A DNA stretch of 33,809 nucleotides from an uncultured Bacteroidales bacterium (GCA_902778265.1 CACYXI010000026.1:1-33809), one strand, 5' to 3'. Counted from the stretch's first letter, positions 23,949-32,568 are shown. A program made the numbers and translations. The notes: generated by a model not told the origin, from the sequence alone.

Positions 23949-24164
23949 ATGACAACTGTAGCATTAAACGCCCTTTGGACTTATATTGAGTCATTGGGAC
24001 TAAGTACAAAGAACCGCAAATGGTTGGCAGATAAGCTTATTGAACCTACTAAGAGTAGAACAAAGGCTTCTACTGGTAGCAGTTCATTAAGGAATGCCTT
24101 TTCTGGTAATTGGGAAAATGATGTTGATTCTGTTTCCTATGCAGAGATGTTGCGTGAGGTATAA
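23949..24164 (+). CDS. Small orphan antitoxin-like protein (71 aa)
   Basis: Starts at the ATG 23949 (an in-frame ATG at 23895 lies upstream of the promoter box and is unlikely). The sequence opens MTTVALNALWTYIESLGLST then KNRKWLADKLIEP. This resembles small Bacteroidetes proteins encoded next to RelE/ParE-like toxins (a 'LNxLWxYIxxLxLSxxNRxWLAxKL' pattern, recalled, not searched), which serve as antitoxins. The middle is Ser/Thr/Lys-rich and the end DSVSYAEMLREV is helical. No toxin frame follows: the 470 bp to the next gene hold repeats only. The gene lies between the two 70-bp direct repeats, so it looks like a small mobile or decayed module. Confidence 0.6.
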   Translation: MTTVALNALWTYIESLGLSTKNRKWLADKLIEPTKSRTKASTGSSSLRNAFSGNWENDVDSVSYAEMLREV

Positions 24165-24315
24165 CACAAAACATTTTGCAAGAATCAATGGTTTGGAATT
24201 GGTAGATTGGCAATAAGTGATGAACTTCACAAACGTTTCACGAAGTTTCTGATCGAGCGGAGAAGGTCTATTGTTTCTATTGGTAATTATCGCATTAATA
24301 TTTCTGAACACAAAA

Positions 24316-24362
24316 AACACGAAAGACACGGAACGTTTCGTTTGTTCCGTGTCTTTCGTGTT
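24316..24362. repeat. Perfect 19-bp hairpin AACACGAAAGACACGGAAC
   Basis: Arms 24316-24334 and 24344-24362 are perfectly complementary with a 9-nt loop, GTTTCGTTT. The right arm is followed by an A run on the plus strand. It could be a terminator for the antitoxin-like gene, though the word is also repetitive (CCGTGTATTCCGTGTT near 24580). Confidence 0.9.
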
Positions 24363-24371
24363 CAAAAAAAT

Positions 24372-24440
24372 GGGAAACGGTTTTATCTGATGTATCTGAT
24401 TTTGTCAATCACGTTCTTAATGTGACAGCTTTAGATAAAT
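24372..24440. repeat. 70-bp direct repeat, copy 2
   Basis: GGGAAACGGTTTTATCTGAT then GTATCTGATTTTGTCAATCA. It matches 23774-23843 in the same orientation, about 600 bp apart. Confidence 0.85.
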
Positions 24441-24462
24441 TGGATACATCCGTTTCTATAAA

Positions 24463-24562
24463 AAAAATAATTTTTCTGAGTTAAATTTTCTGGCCATCGT
24501 GAAGAACTTGCGTAGCTTGTTGAGCTTTGCGAAAAATTTTCTTGAAAGCCGAGCACCGCAAG
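24463..24562. repeat. Interspersed hairpin repeat, inverted partner of 19685-19762
   Basis: TTTTTCTGAGTTAAATTTTC, TGGCCATCGTGA, TTTTCTTGAAAGCC, then the hairpin AGCACC-GCAA-GGTGCT. In the partner copy the hairpin is GGAGC-GTAA-GCTCC, so the stem sequence changed while pairing was kept. This copy also has an extra hairpin GCGTAGCT / AGCTTTGCG (24510-24531). Confidence 0.7.
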
Positions 24563-24634
24563 GTGCTTTTTCGCTCATTCCGTGTATTCCGTGTTCGAAA
24601 TAATCTCTTAATCTTTTAATTTCTTAATCTCTCC

Positions 24635-27124
24635 TTAGTCTTGGAAATACACTCGTTTTACTCGGTTGCTGATGCCTGTCAGTACCTCGTAAGGGATAGT
24701 GTCGAGAGTATCGGAGAGAACCGTTACAGGGAGGTTGTCGCCGAAGATCTCTACGCTGTCACCCTCCTGACATGGGATGTCGGTCACATCAATCATACAG
24801 ACATCCATGCAGATGTTTCCGACATATTCTGCCTTCTTGCCGTTTACGAGACAATAGCAATGACGATTGCCGAGATGACGGTTGAGGCCGTCCGCATAAC
24901 CGATAGGGATAGCGGCAATAACGCTGTTCTTCTCAAGGATGGTGCGACGGCTGTAACCAATGCTTTCTCCTGCCGGAACCTTACGGATCTGGAGAATGGT
25001 TGTCTTCAGGGTGCTGACATTCGATAACACCTCGTTGTTACGTGGGTTGATGCCATAGAGACCGAGACCTAAACGACACATATCCATCTGACGCTCAGGG
25101 AAATGCTCAATGGCAGCCGTGTTACAGATATGACGAAGAATCTTATGCTCGAATGCGTCTTGCAGAGCCTTGCTACCCTTCTCGTACAGATCAAACTGAT
25201 AGTCGGAGAACTCGTCAAAGTTGTCTCCGTCAGAACCTACGAAATGAGAGAATACTGAGCGAGGAATGAGTGCATTCTGATTGTTCAGATACTCTATGAG
25301 CCTTGGCATATCGTTGATAGGGTGGAAGCCTAAGCGGTGCATACCAGTATCAAGTTTGATATGGATAGGGTAACCTGTGATACCCTCTTTCCTGGCTGCA
25401 TGACGAAGTGCATCGAGAAGTCGGAATGAATATACCTCAGGCTCAAGTTCATAGTCGAACATGGTCTTGAATGCCGTCATTTCAGGATTCATGATCATGA
25501 TGTTTGCCGTGATGCCCGCCCTTCTGAGTTCTACACCCTCGTCGGCAACGGCAACGGCAAGATAATCCACACGATGATCCTGTAATGTCTTCGCAATCTC
25601 CACAGCACCAGCACCATAGCCGTCAGCCTTAATCATGCAGACGAGCTTTGTCTCTGGCTTCATGAATGATCGGTAGTGGTTAAGGTTGTCCACAAGGGCA
25701 TTGAGATTAACCTCAAGCGTGGTTTCGTGAACCTTCTCCACAAGCAGGTCGGTGATACGGTCAAAACCGAAACTGCGTGCTCCCTTAATGAGGATAACCT
25801 CATCGTGAAGAGATGAGAATACCGAACTTGAAATAAATTCCTCGGTGGTCTTGAAGAATGACTTATCTTCTATCTTTATGACATCGGCACATTCTTTCAG
25901 AGCCTTGCCAATGCCAATGAATTTCTCCACGCCACGGTTAACGACGAGTTCTGATACCTCTTTGTAGAGTTCCGTATCATTAACTCCAGACTGGTATATG
26001 TCGCTGAGAATCAACGTGCGTTTACGTCCCTTGTGGTCTGGACGGCGCTGCATGAAGTCGAGTGCGATGTCTAAGGAAGCAAGGTCGGAGTTATAAGAGT
26101 CGTTGATTAGCGTGCAACCCCTCTGTCCGTCCTTTACCTCAAGTCGCATGGCAACAGGTTCAAGGGTAAGCATACGCTCTTCCAATTGGGCTGGTGTGAT
26201 GCCAAGATGAAGGGCAACGACGGCTGCAGCTATTGAATCCTCTACGAAAGCTTCGCTGATGAATGGGATGGTGAAATCCCCTTCTATTGGTGATTCACAT
26301 TCATTATATAAATAATGTATGCGAGTGCAAGTGTCTTTTTGTTCTACATTATCGATAAAAAATGCAGCAGATGAATCTGTGAACGACCATCCAAGTTTCT
26401 TGCCCTTGAACTCGCTTCTCCTCAGTTCGCGGAATACAATATCATTATCCTGTGGATATACCAATACCTCACAGTCGCTGAAAAGCAGGAATTTCTCACG
26501 ACATTTCTCTTCGAGCGTGTGGAAATTCTCCTGGTGAGCCTGTCCTAATGTGGTGAAAACACCAATGGTTGGCTGTATGATGTCTGCAAGGCGTTGCATC
26601 TCACCCATCTGACTGATACCAGCCTCGAAGATGCCAACCGCACTTCTCTCGTGGAGTTTCCAAACGGAAAGCGGAACACCGATCTGTGAGTTGTATGATC
26701 GTGGAGAGCGTGTAACGTGCATTGAAGGCATGAGCAACTGATAAAGCCATTCCTTAACTACGGTCTTGCCGTTGCTGCCTGTGATACCTACGATAGGAAT
26801 ATCAAACTCGTCACGATGACGCTCTGCGAGTCTCTGGAGGGCTGCAAGGGTAGAAGGAACTGCAAGGAAATTAGTGTCTGCCCATTCCTCGTCTGTCGGG
26901 ATAGGGTAGGAGTTACCTACCACAAAGTTCCTTACGCCTCTGCGATGTAGGTCATCTATATAGTTGTGACCATCATTACGCTCTGATTGGAGGGCGAAGA
27001 AAAGTGTCTCTTCCGGAAAAGACAAAGAACGGCTATCGGTAAGGAGGAAAGCGATGTTGCTGTCTTTCTCGCCATAGCGACGCGCGCCTATAAGCGTGGT
27101 GATTTTCTCTATACTATATACCAT
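24635..27124 (-). CDS. Bifunctional MurF ligase / alanine racemase fusion
   Basis: An 829-residue cytoplasmic peptidoglycan enzyme. The N-terminal half is UDP-MurNAc-tripeptide:D-Ala-D-Ala ligase (MurF): substrate domain 1-108, ATP-binding P-loop GITGSNGKT (113-121), central and C-terminal Mur domains to about 455. The C-terminal half is a PLP-dependent alanine racemase: the lysine forming the internal aldimine is in CMIKADGYGAG (Lys499), the barrel contains HIKLDTGMHRLGF, and the catalytic Tyr is in IGYSRR (Tyr724). The fusion couples D-Ala production to its use and is typical of Bacteroidetes; both active sites look intact. The start at 27124 matches the MurF N-terminus MVYSIEKITTLIG. The promoter at 27500-27531 would give a leader of about 370 nt containing the 27218-27447 element. 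Confidence 0.95.
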   Translation of the reverse strand: MVYSIEKITTLIGARRYGEKDSNIAFLLTDSRSLSFPEETLFFALQSERNDGHNYIDDLHRRGVRNFVVGNSYPIPTDEEWADTNFLAVPSTLAALQRLAERHRDEFDIPIVGITGSNGKTVVKEWLYQLLMPSMHVTRSPRSYNSQIGVPLSVWKLHERSAVGIFEAGISQMGEMQRLADIIQPTIGVFTTLGQAHQENFHTLEEKCREKFLLFSDCEVLVYPQDNDIVFRELRRSEFKGKKLGWSFTDSSAAFFIDNVEQKDTCTRIHYLYNECESPIEGDFTIPFISEAFVEDSIAAAVVALHLGITPAQLEERMLTLEPVAMRLEVKDGQRGCTLINDSYNSDLASLDIALDFMQRRPDHKGRKRTLILSDIYQSGVNDTELYKEVSELVVNRGVEKFIGIGKALKECADVIKIEDKSFFKTTEEFISSSVFSSLHDEVILIKGARSFGFDRITDLLVEKVHETTLEVNLNALVDNLNHYRSFMKPETKLVCMIKADGYGAGAVEIAKTLQDHRVDYLAVAVADEGVELRRAGITANIMIMNPEMTAFKTMFDYELEPEVYSFRLLDALRHAARKEGITGYPIHIKLDTGMHRLGFHPINDMPRLIEYLNNQNALIPRSVFSHFVGSDGDNFDEFSDYQFDLYEKGSKALQDAFEHKILRHICNTAAIEHFPERQMDMCRLGLGLYGINPRNNEVLSNVSTLKTTILQIRKVPAGESIGYSRRTILEKNSVIAAIPIGYADGLNRHLGNRHCYCLVNGKKAEYVGNICMDVCMIDVTDIPCQEGDSVEIFGDNLPVTVLSDTLDTIPYEVLTGISNRVKRVYFQD

Positions 27125-27144
27125 TGTGCAATTAAAATTAAAAA

Positions 27145-27214
27145 TTAAAAAGTAAAAAATAAAAAGTATGGGTAGCCTTGAAGGGCTAATTTTACTTCTT
27201 CCTTTTACTTTTTG
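27145..27214. repeat. Inverted repeat of AAAAAGTAAAAAATAAAAAGTA words
   Basis: The left arm 27145-27167 pairs with the right arm 27193-27214 (TACTTCTTCCTTTTACTTTT); the loop holds the small hairpin TAGCC-TTGAAG-GGCTA. It lies in the MurF-Alr leader just before the start codon. Confidence 0.75.
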
Positions 27215-27217
27215 TTT

Positions 27218-27447
27218 AACGTGAGTTCGACGAAATAGCTCTGAAAGAGCGACATCTAAAAGGGTAGTACGAAAGTGCTACCTATGATGATGCTTTTTTT
27301 AGTGAGCGCCGTAGGTGCGACATCTAATAAATACAATAGGTGTCGGTCCTTCAGACCTCATTCCCTAAAAATGTCTATATAACGGCGCTTACGCACCGCC
27401 CTTTTAGGTGTCGCACCTTCGGTGCTCATTTTCGGCGAGCTGACGTT
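27218..27447. repeat. Mini-hairpin array element in the MurF-Alr leader
   Basis: Ends AACGTGAGTTCGACGAA (27218-27234) and TTCGGCGAGCTGACGTT (27431-27447) are imperfect inverted repeats. Inside: GCTCT-GAA-AGAGC plus GACATCTAA (27238-27259) and GCGCC-GTA-GGTGC plus GACATCTAA (27306-27327). On the other strand are GCACC-GAA-GGTGC plus GACACCTAA (27425-27405) and GGTC-TGAAG-GACC plus GACACCTA (27357-27337). A further hairpin GTAGTAC-GAAA-GTGCTAC lies at 27264-27281. Stems differ while loop and tail are kept. No coding frame of note; with its neighbours it fills the 27125-27585 gap. Confidence 0.85.
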
Positions 27448-27456
27448 ATTTATTAT

Positions 27457-27481
27457 GCAACGTGCAAAGCATCCTCGCACG
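27457..27481. repeat. Short leader hairpin GCAACGTGC...GCACG
   Basis: GCAACGTGCAAAGCATCCTC then GCACG; second copy of the hairpin at 19121-19145, again 20-60 bp downstream of a TAnnTTTGC promoter. Confidence 0.7.
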
Positions 27482-27499
27482 GTCTGTGATTTTGCGAGT

Positions 27500-27531
27500 G
27501 CAAAGTTAGAGAAAAAAAATGAAACAGCAAA
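27500..27531 (-). promoter_or_regulatory. Promoter of the murF-alr gene
   Basis: Minus-strand TTTG (27531-27528), exactly 19 bp, then TAACTTTGC (27508-27500): full consensus. Confidence 0.75.
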
Positions 27532-27585
27532 AAAGAAAGGTCAAAAAGTGGGGGAGGGGTATAGAATGAATAAAGGTGAGGGGAT

Positions 27586-30018
27586 TTACTTTGTCATCAG
27601 CTTGATCTTTGCCGATTTCATTCCTTCACATTCTGCTGTCAGAGTGACTTGTGAAGGTGTTAGGCCTGAGCGAAGGATGGCGAGGCATGATCCGTTGAAG
27701 AGTGCCTGTTGATCGGTAACGGCAAGTTCCGAGGAACTGATGTTGCCATTACTCATGGCTGCTATTGTTGCATCACCTGTGATCTTTACCTTTACCTCTC
27801 CGGGAGCAGTTGCCACACGATGACCTTTACTGTCGAGGGCTATGATGCGGAGGTGTTGAAGATCAATTCCGTCAGCCTTCCAGTCGGGATTATCGCTCTC
27901 TATGACGAGCTTGACAGGCTTGCCAGTTGTCTCTATGCGATGACGAGCAACTATCTTGCCGTCAGTTCTCGCGATGGCCTCGCAATAGCCATCCTGATAT
28001 TCAATATCCTTCCAGCGAATCTGATTTCTCATCTTTGCGCTCTTGCGGTCGTTTTTCTTCGTGCCATAGCTCTTGCCATTCACGATAAGCTCCACCTCGT
28101 CGGCATTGGTGTAGGTGGTAATGGCAAGTTTCTTCCCAGAAGTGCGATTCCAATGGTCGCTCATTCCGTCGTTGCCTGTCTGAATGCCGTTCCACATCGC
28201 ATCTTCCTTAGTATCAGTAACGGCGATATGCACAAGAGGCTCGTCGTCCTTGAAGAACGATTTCATGTAGTATGCCTTTGGCTTTGGCTCAAGTGAGAGG
28301 TCGAAAACGCCTTGCGCCCAACCCTTCTTTGGCCATCCCTGACTCTCGCCAAGATAGTCAATGGCACCCCAATAGGCAAGTCCGATTACCTTGTCAAGAT
28401 TCATAGCAAAATAGTTCTCGCCCATAGCCGCTACTGATGCCTCTGACTGATAGAAGGTCATCCAAGGGAATCTCTTGCCGTCACCAGGGAAATACATATA
28501 GCGATAGTTATATGACTGGAAATCAGTAACCATAGCGAGGTCGCAAGGTAGTGAATCTGTTTCCCAGTTGCGATAGCGAGGGTGCATAGCTACTGTTACC
28601 TTTCGTGAGTCGTCATAGCGTTGAAGGAGAGTTTTTTGCAACTTGAACTGAGTAACGCCAAAGTCGTTGAATGGCATATCGTTATACGATTGCAGTTCGT
28701 TGCCCAAAGACCATGCCACCACGCAAGGGTGGTTTCTGTCTCGGGTTACAAACTCCTTGACGTGCGTTTGCCAGATGTCATTATAGTGAGAACGACCTCC
28801 GCCAACATATTGGTCATTCCACTTGTCGTAAAGCTCGTCAAGCACGAGAATGCCGTGCTTATCACAAAGGTCAAGGAATGATTTTGAATATGGATTATGA
28901 GAGGTTCGGATATGATTCATACCGAACGACTTCATCAACTCTATACGCTTCTCCATTGCACGAGGATATGCTGCCGCACCAAGAGCACCAAGGCTATGGT
29001 GGTTGGCATAACCCTTTAGAAGAACCTTTTTGCCGTTAAGACGAAGACCGAAATCAGGCCCTATCTCAACCGTCCTTATTCCGAAAGTCTCGGTTATCTC
29101 GTCGGCTATAGTTCCGTCTTCCCTAAGAAGCTGAACCTTTGCCGTATAGAGGTTAGGGTGTTCGCAATCCCAAAGTTGTGGATTAGGTATCGTGATGGTC
29201 GGAATCCTTAGCTCCTGACCATATTTATAATTCCTTACACGCTTTATCTCGTACTTATCATTCTTGATCTCAGAACCGTCAGGAGCAAGGATTCTAACCT
29301 GCATAGTAACAGTAGGTTGCTTGGTGTTACATTGCACGTTAGCCGTGATGTTCACCTCGCGGTTATCCTTCGTGGTAATATAGAGAGGATGACGATGGAA
29401 GTATATCTGGGCATCGGTATAGATGATATGCACGTCACGGAAAAGTCCGCCACCTGTGTACCAACGAGAGTGGTTTGGTTTGCCTGTGTCGCAATGTACG
29501 GCTATGGTATTTGGCTCTCCAAACTTCAAGAATTTGGTGACATCAACCTCGAAACCTACATAACCATAATCCGTACCTCCCACCTTATTCCCGTTGAGAT
29601 ACACATCTCCCATGTACATTATTCCCTCGAAATCGAGTAGGGCACGACGACCTTTATCCTCGGCTTTTGGGGCGAAAGAGCGGACATACCATCCTTCGCC
29701 CATTTCCTTAAAACCACGGGCAGATAGTCGGCTGCGGATATTGGCTCCTGCATCGCTATTGTCTGCTTTCTCGTCTGCTGCTGGAGCTACCCAAGGCTGC
29801 TCTATCTGGAAATCGTGCGGCACGTTAACCGTTCTCCATCCCTCTGCTTCTGCCTGTGAAACGGTAATAGCTGAAGAGGCTGTGCCAAGATGAAACAGCC
29901 ACCCACGGTTAAGGCTAATCACCTCTCGCGGATTTCCGTTTGCTGAGAAGGTAGAAAGTGAGCACAAGAAAAATAATGTGCTCACCAACAACAGATTTAT
30001 ATGGAAATGCGGTTTCAT
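27586..30018 (-). CDS. Glycoside hydrolase family 2 enzyme (beta-galactosidase-like), secreted
   Basis: An 810-residue exported retaining glycosidase. Signal peptide about 1-26 (hydrophobic INLLLVSTLFFLCSLSTFSA). The sugar-binding jelly-roll domain has GWLFHLG, NVPHDFQIEQPW, FEGIMYMGDVYLNGNKVG and NHSRWYTGGGLFRDVHI. An Ig-like domain is followed by the TIM barrel with GMNHIRTSHNPYS, acid/base Glu441 in WSLGNELQS and nucleophile Glu526 in FYQSEASVA. C-terminal Ig-like domains include KLVIESDNPDWKADGIDLQH. All catalytic features are present. The substrate is probably a beta-galactoside; in this setting galactan side chains of rhamnogalacturonan I are plausible. It follows GH105 on the same strand with a 256-bp repeat-filled gap, so co-regulation is possible. 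GH2 is certain; specificity is inferred. Confidence 0.93.
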   Translation of the reverse strand: MKPHFHINLLLVSTLFFLCSLSTFSANGNPREVISLNRGWLFHLGTASSAITVSQAEAEGWRTVNVPHDFQIEQPWVAPAADEKADNSDAGANIRSRLSARGFKEMGEGWYVRSFAPKAEDKGRRALLDFEGIMYMGDVYLNGNKVGGTDYGYVGFEVDVTKFLKFGEPNTIAVHCDTGKPNHSRWYTGGGLFRDVHIIYTDAQIYFHRHPLYITTKDNREVNITANVQCNTKQPTVTMQVRILAPDGSEIKNDKYEIKRVRNYKYGQELRIPTITIPNPQLWDCEHPNLYTAKVQLLREDGTIADEITETFGIRTVEIGPDFGLRLNGKKVLLKGYANHHSLGALGAAAYPRAMEKRIELMKSFGMNHIRTSHNPYSKSFLDLCDKHGILVLDELYDKWNDQYVGGGRSHYNDIWQTHVKEFVTRDRNHPCVVAWSLGNELQSYNDMPFNDFGVTQFKLQKTLLQRYDDSRKVTVAMHPRYRNWETDSLPCDLAMVTDFQSYNYRYMYFPGDGKRFPWMTFYQSEASVAAMGENYFAMNLDKVIGLAYWGAIDYLGESQGWPKKGWAQGVFDLSLEPKPKAYYMKSFFKDDEPLVHIAVTDTKEDAMWNGIQTGNDGMSDHWNRTSGKKLAITTYTNADEVELIVNGKSYGTKKNDRKSAKMRNQIRWKDIEYQDGYCEAIARTDGKIVARHRIETTGKPVKLVIESDNPDWKADGIDLQHLRIIALDSKGHRVATAPGEVKVKITGDATIAAMSNGNISSSELAVTDQQALFNGSCLAILRSGLTPSQVTLTAECEGMKSAKIKLMTK

Positions 30019-30049
30019 TAGGACAATATTCCGCTTGCGCGGAGGTTTT

Positions 30050-30260
30050 AGAAAGTAAATTGGAAGTAAATTAATTCAGTAAATTTAAACAGTAAATTAA
30101 TCTAATGGGAAATTATATGTTTTTGCTTTGCACAGCAACATTAATTATCACAAATGACACATTAATATCGCATTAATTTTTATCCGTTTCCATTTTAATT
30201 TCCTGTGGCTGATGCCACTCTTTAATTTACTGGTTATAATTTTCTGATAATTTACTTTCC
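30050..30260. repeat. Inverted repeat of AGTAAATTA words between GH105 and GH2
   Basis: The left arm 30050-30102 (GAAAGTAAATTGGAAGTAAA) is complementary to the right arm 30220-30260 (TTTAATTTACTGGTTATAAT to TTTACTTTCC). A small perfect hairpin CCGC-TTGC-GCGG (30031-30042) lies beside it. No promoter box was found. Confidence 0.82.
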
Positions 30261-30274
30261 AAATGAAATTTCAT

Positions 30275-31387
30275 TTATTTAGGTAGCATCTTACTATACT
30301 CCATAGCTCCCATAAGGAAGAGACCGAGGGCATAGTCATCGAAGTCTGGCTCACGATTGTAATCTATTGGCTGTGAGGATGCTGGACGGTCGCCAGAGCC
30401 TTGCACGTAGCCAATGAAACCATCCTTGTGAATGCTTGACTTGAGGGCTTTCCATGCCTTGTTTATGGCTGGCTGATACACTTTCTTGTTAAGCACACCC
30501 TTGTTTACTCCCCATGAAAGACCGTAGAAGAACTGGGCTGTGCCGGTAAACTCTGGACCTGCAAAATCCTGTGAGGCAAGACTCGGATTCCAAAAGCCGT
30601 CCTCACGCTGAAGCTGTATAAGAGCCTTTGCCATCTGTTTGTAGTCGGCAAGCAATTGGGTGTAATACTTGTCGGTTGGCTGCAGATAGTTCATCACACG
30701 GCAGAGGGCTGAGAATACCCAGCCGTTGCCACGACTCCAGTAGCAGTTCTTACCATCCGACTCCTTGTATGGAGCTATGAAATTCTTGTCGCGCCACCAA
30801 AGTCCTTCTTCCTTATTGAATAATCCTGTACCACCGCATGAGTCGCGCGTCCAGATGTATGACTTCATCGCGAAATTGACATATTTGCGATTGCCTGTCG
30901 CTACTGTCATCATGGTATATGCCGGCATAGCCATGTGGATAGCGTCAATCCATGTCCATGCGTTGTGGCGGTCGGCTGAAATCTGATTGTTGAACATCTT
31001 TTGTACGCCCTTGTATCTGATGTCCTTTCCGTCGATGAAGTATTTTTGACAATACACCTGCCCACAACATTGGTAGTCGGCATCCACGGAGTTATAGGCT
31101 TTTTTGTAAGGCTCCCAACTGTGGAAGTTGCCCCATTTGTCAAGATATGCCATATAGCGAGGCTGTGGATCTTGATCGTAAAGGGCGAGAAGCCCCATAT
31201 AATATACTGAGCGTGTCCAAAGATTGCTTGCACGATCTATCTTGAAAATGGTAGGAGCGGTAGGATCCTTCCATTTATTCATGAAATAATCGTTAGCCCT
31301 ACGAGCCAAGTCGAGGACTTCCTGCTTTGTCTGAGCTGATGCGCTCAAAGACATTATGGAAAATAAGAGAATAAATAGCTTTTTCAT
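30275..31387 (-). CDS. Unsaturated rhamnogalacturonyl hydrolase, GH105 family
   Basis: A 370-residue exported enzyme (signal MKKLFILLFSIMSLSASA). It belongs to GH105 (YteR/YesR type), which adds water across the double bond of the terminal unsaturated galacturonate left by PL9/PL11 lyases, releasing the sugar. The (alpha/alpha)6 barrel is seen in repeated helical segments. The catalytic Asp148 lies in HNAWTWIDAIHMAMPAYTMM, and other family stretches are NCYWSRGNGWVFSALCRVMN and GFWNPSLASQDFAGPEFTGT. Full length. It lies upstream of GH2 on the same strand and downstream of a long G/C-rich inverted repeat that separates it from the radical SAM gene. It is functionally coupled to the PL11 lyase at the other end of the window, 28 kb away. 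Confidence 0.93.
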   Translation of the reverse strand: MKKLFILLFSIMSLSASAQTKQEVLDLARRANDYFMNKWKDPTAPTIFKIDRASNLWTRSVYYMGLLALYDQDPQPRYMAYLDKWGNFHSWEPYKKAYNSVDADYQCCGQVYCQKYFIDGKDIRYKGVQKMFNNQISADRHNAWTWIDAIHMAMPAYTMMTVATGNRKYVNFAMKSYIWTRDSCGGTGLFNKEEGLWWRDKNFIAPYKESDGKNCYWSRGNGWVFSALCRVMNYLQPTDKYYTQLLADYKQMAKALIQLQREDGFWNPSLASQDFAGPEFTGTAQFFYGLSWGVNKGVLNKKVYQPAINKAWKALKSSIHKDGFIGYVQGSGDRPASSQPIDYNREPDFDDYALGLFLMGAMEYSKMLPK

Positions 31388-31405
31388 AAAGGGAATATGG
31401 ACGGT

Positions 31406-31574
31406 GGCCTCTCCCCCCGCCCTCCCCCGTATGGAGGGGGCCGATTCGCGGATGGGGTTTCAGCCCTTTATATTGTTTGATTATTCTTTGACGAATATCT
31501 ATCGTCTTCAGGATTTAACGAACCACTTCCGCCTTCCAGCTCCCTCCCTACGGGGGAGGGCGGGGGGAGAGGCC
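31406..31574. repeat. 169-bp element with 35-bp G/C-rich terminal inverted repeats
   Basis: The left end GGCCTCTCCCCCCGCCCTCC then CCCGTATGGAGGGGG (31406-31440) is nearly perfectly complementary to the right end (31539-31574), which finishes GGGGGGAGAGGCC. The interior is ordinary A/T-containing sequence of about 100 bp with no ORF of note. Related ends occur at 192-283 and within comF (16085-16130). Confidence 0.88.
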
Positions 31575-31583
31575 TCGGTCTTC

Positions 31584-32363
31584 TTAGTAGCTCGCCGAGC
31601 ACTTTATTCCAACCTCTTCCACTCTTGCCTTGATAGCGTCGAGTGTCTCGTGGGAGGCTTTCTTGAGGTCGTGGTCGGGAGTTTCGCGGTCGATAGTGTA
31701 GATCATCACCATCTCTGGAGATATTGCCTTAACCGCTTCAAGCCAAGGGACAACGAACTCATCGTCTGTGTTGTCAACGCTCTTGCCTTGTGTCGTGCCA
31801 GTCATGAACATGGTCTGAATGATGCAATGACCATTGAACTTCTTCATGTTCTCTATCACGTTCCTCACATCATACGAGGGTTGGGTAGGGCGATCAACGA
31901 GTTTGATATACTCTGGATTTATCGTGTCAAGTTTCAAGATGTTGTTATCAACCATCATCAGAGCCTTGCGAACCTCCTCCTTGCCTATCATCGTGGCATT
32001 GCTCAGAACTGATACCTTTGCATTAGGGAAATGCTTGTCGCGAATCCTTATCGTGTCTTCTATGATATGAAGGAAATCAGGATGTGCGGTAGGTTCTCCG
32101 TTGCCCGCAAAGGTCAGTACGTCTGGCGTAACGCCCTCCTTCTTCATCTCCAAAAGCTTATTCTCAAGAGCCTCTGCTACTGCCTGACGCGAAGGTCGGG
32201 GAGTGTGAGGGCGGAAATCCGCGTTGAATCCACATTCGCAATACACACAGTCGAATGTGCAGCTCTTGCCGTCACCTGGTTGTAGGTTGACGCCAAGCGA
32301 GACGCCAAGGCGTCGGCTGTGGATTGGTCCAAAGATGGGAGATGGATAGATTATTGTGCTCAT
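31584..32363 (-). CDS. Radical SAM protein, COG0731-like
   Basis: A 259-residue enzyme from the ATG at 32363; a longer frame to 32585 crosses the promoter and repeat DNA and is rejected. The conserved N-terminus MSTIIYPSPIFGPIHSRRLG then VSLGVNLQPG leads to the iron-sulfur motif CTFDCVYC (Cys35, 39, 42). Next come the SAM-binding barrel elements LTFAGNGEPTAHPDF and VSVLSNATMIGKEEV, and ILKLDTINPEYIKLVDRPTQ. This matches the radical SAM group annotated as COG0731 (named for tRNA wybutosine-type enzymes in archaea); the bacterial members have no established role. It stands alone with its own promoter at 32424-32456. The fold is certain; the reaction is unknown. Confidence 0.88.
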   Translation of the reverse strand: MSTIIYPSPIFGPIHSRRLGVSLGVNLQPGDGKSCTFDCVYCECGFNADFRPHTPRPSRQAVAEALENKLLEMKKEGVTPDVLTFAGNGEPTAHPDFLHIIEDTIRIRDKHFPNAKVSVLSNATMIGKEEVRKALMMVDNNILKLDTINPEYIKLVDRPTQPSYDVRNVIENMKKFNGHCIIQTMFMTGTTQGKSVDNTDDEFVVPWLEAVKAISPEMVMIYTIDRETPDHDLKKASHETLDAIKARVEEVGIKCSASY

Positions 32364-32423
32364 TGTTTCGATTCTTTTTAATAGATGTAAATACACTAAT
32401 GTGTATGTTTTTTGTTTATGTTT

Positions 32424-32456
32424 GCAAAAGTAATGAAAAAAAATGTAAAATGCAAA
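32424..32456 (-). promoter_or_regulatory. Promoter of the radical SAM gene
   Basis: Minus-strand TTTG (32456-32453), 20 bp, TACTTTTGC (32432-32424). It supports the start at 32363. Confidence 0.72.
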
Positions 32457-32568
32457 TAATTTGGCAGAAAATCTGAGAATTTCCCAATATTCCCATTTTT
32501 CGCCTCTCCACATATAGTTTTCCTTGCCGTTGTGATACCGCAAAAATAAGGCTCTTCCTCCTATGTTG

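Noticed and set aside
24207-24425. 72-aa frame after the antitoxin-like gene as a possible toxin
   Set aside because: Half of it is the perfect hairpin and the direct repeat; no toxin-like residues are seen.
27422-27712. 96-aa plus-strand frame over the murF-alr promoter
   Set aside because: It overlaps a consensus promoter, a leader hairpin and the 3' end of the GH2 gene on the other strand.
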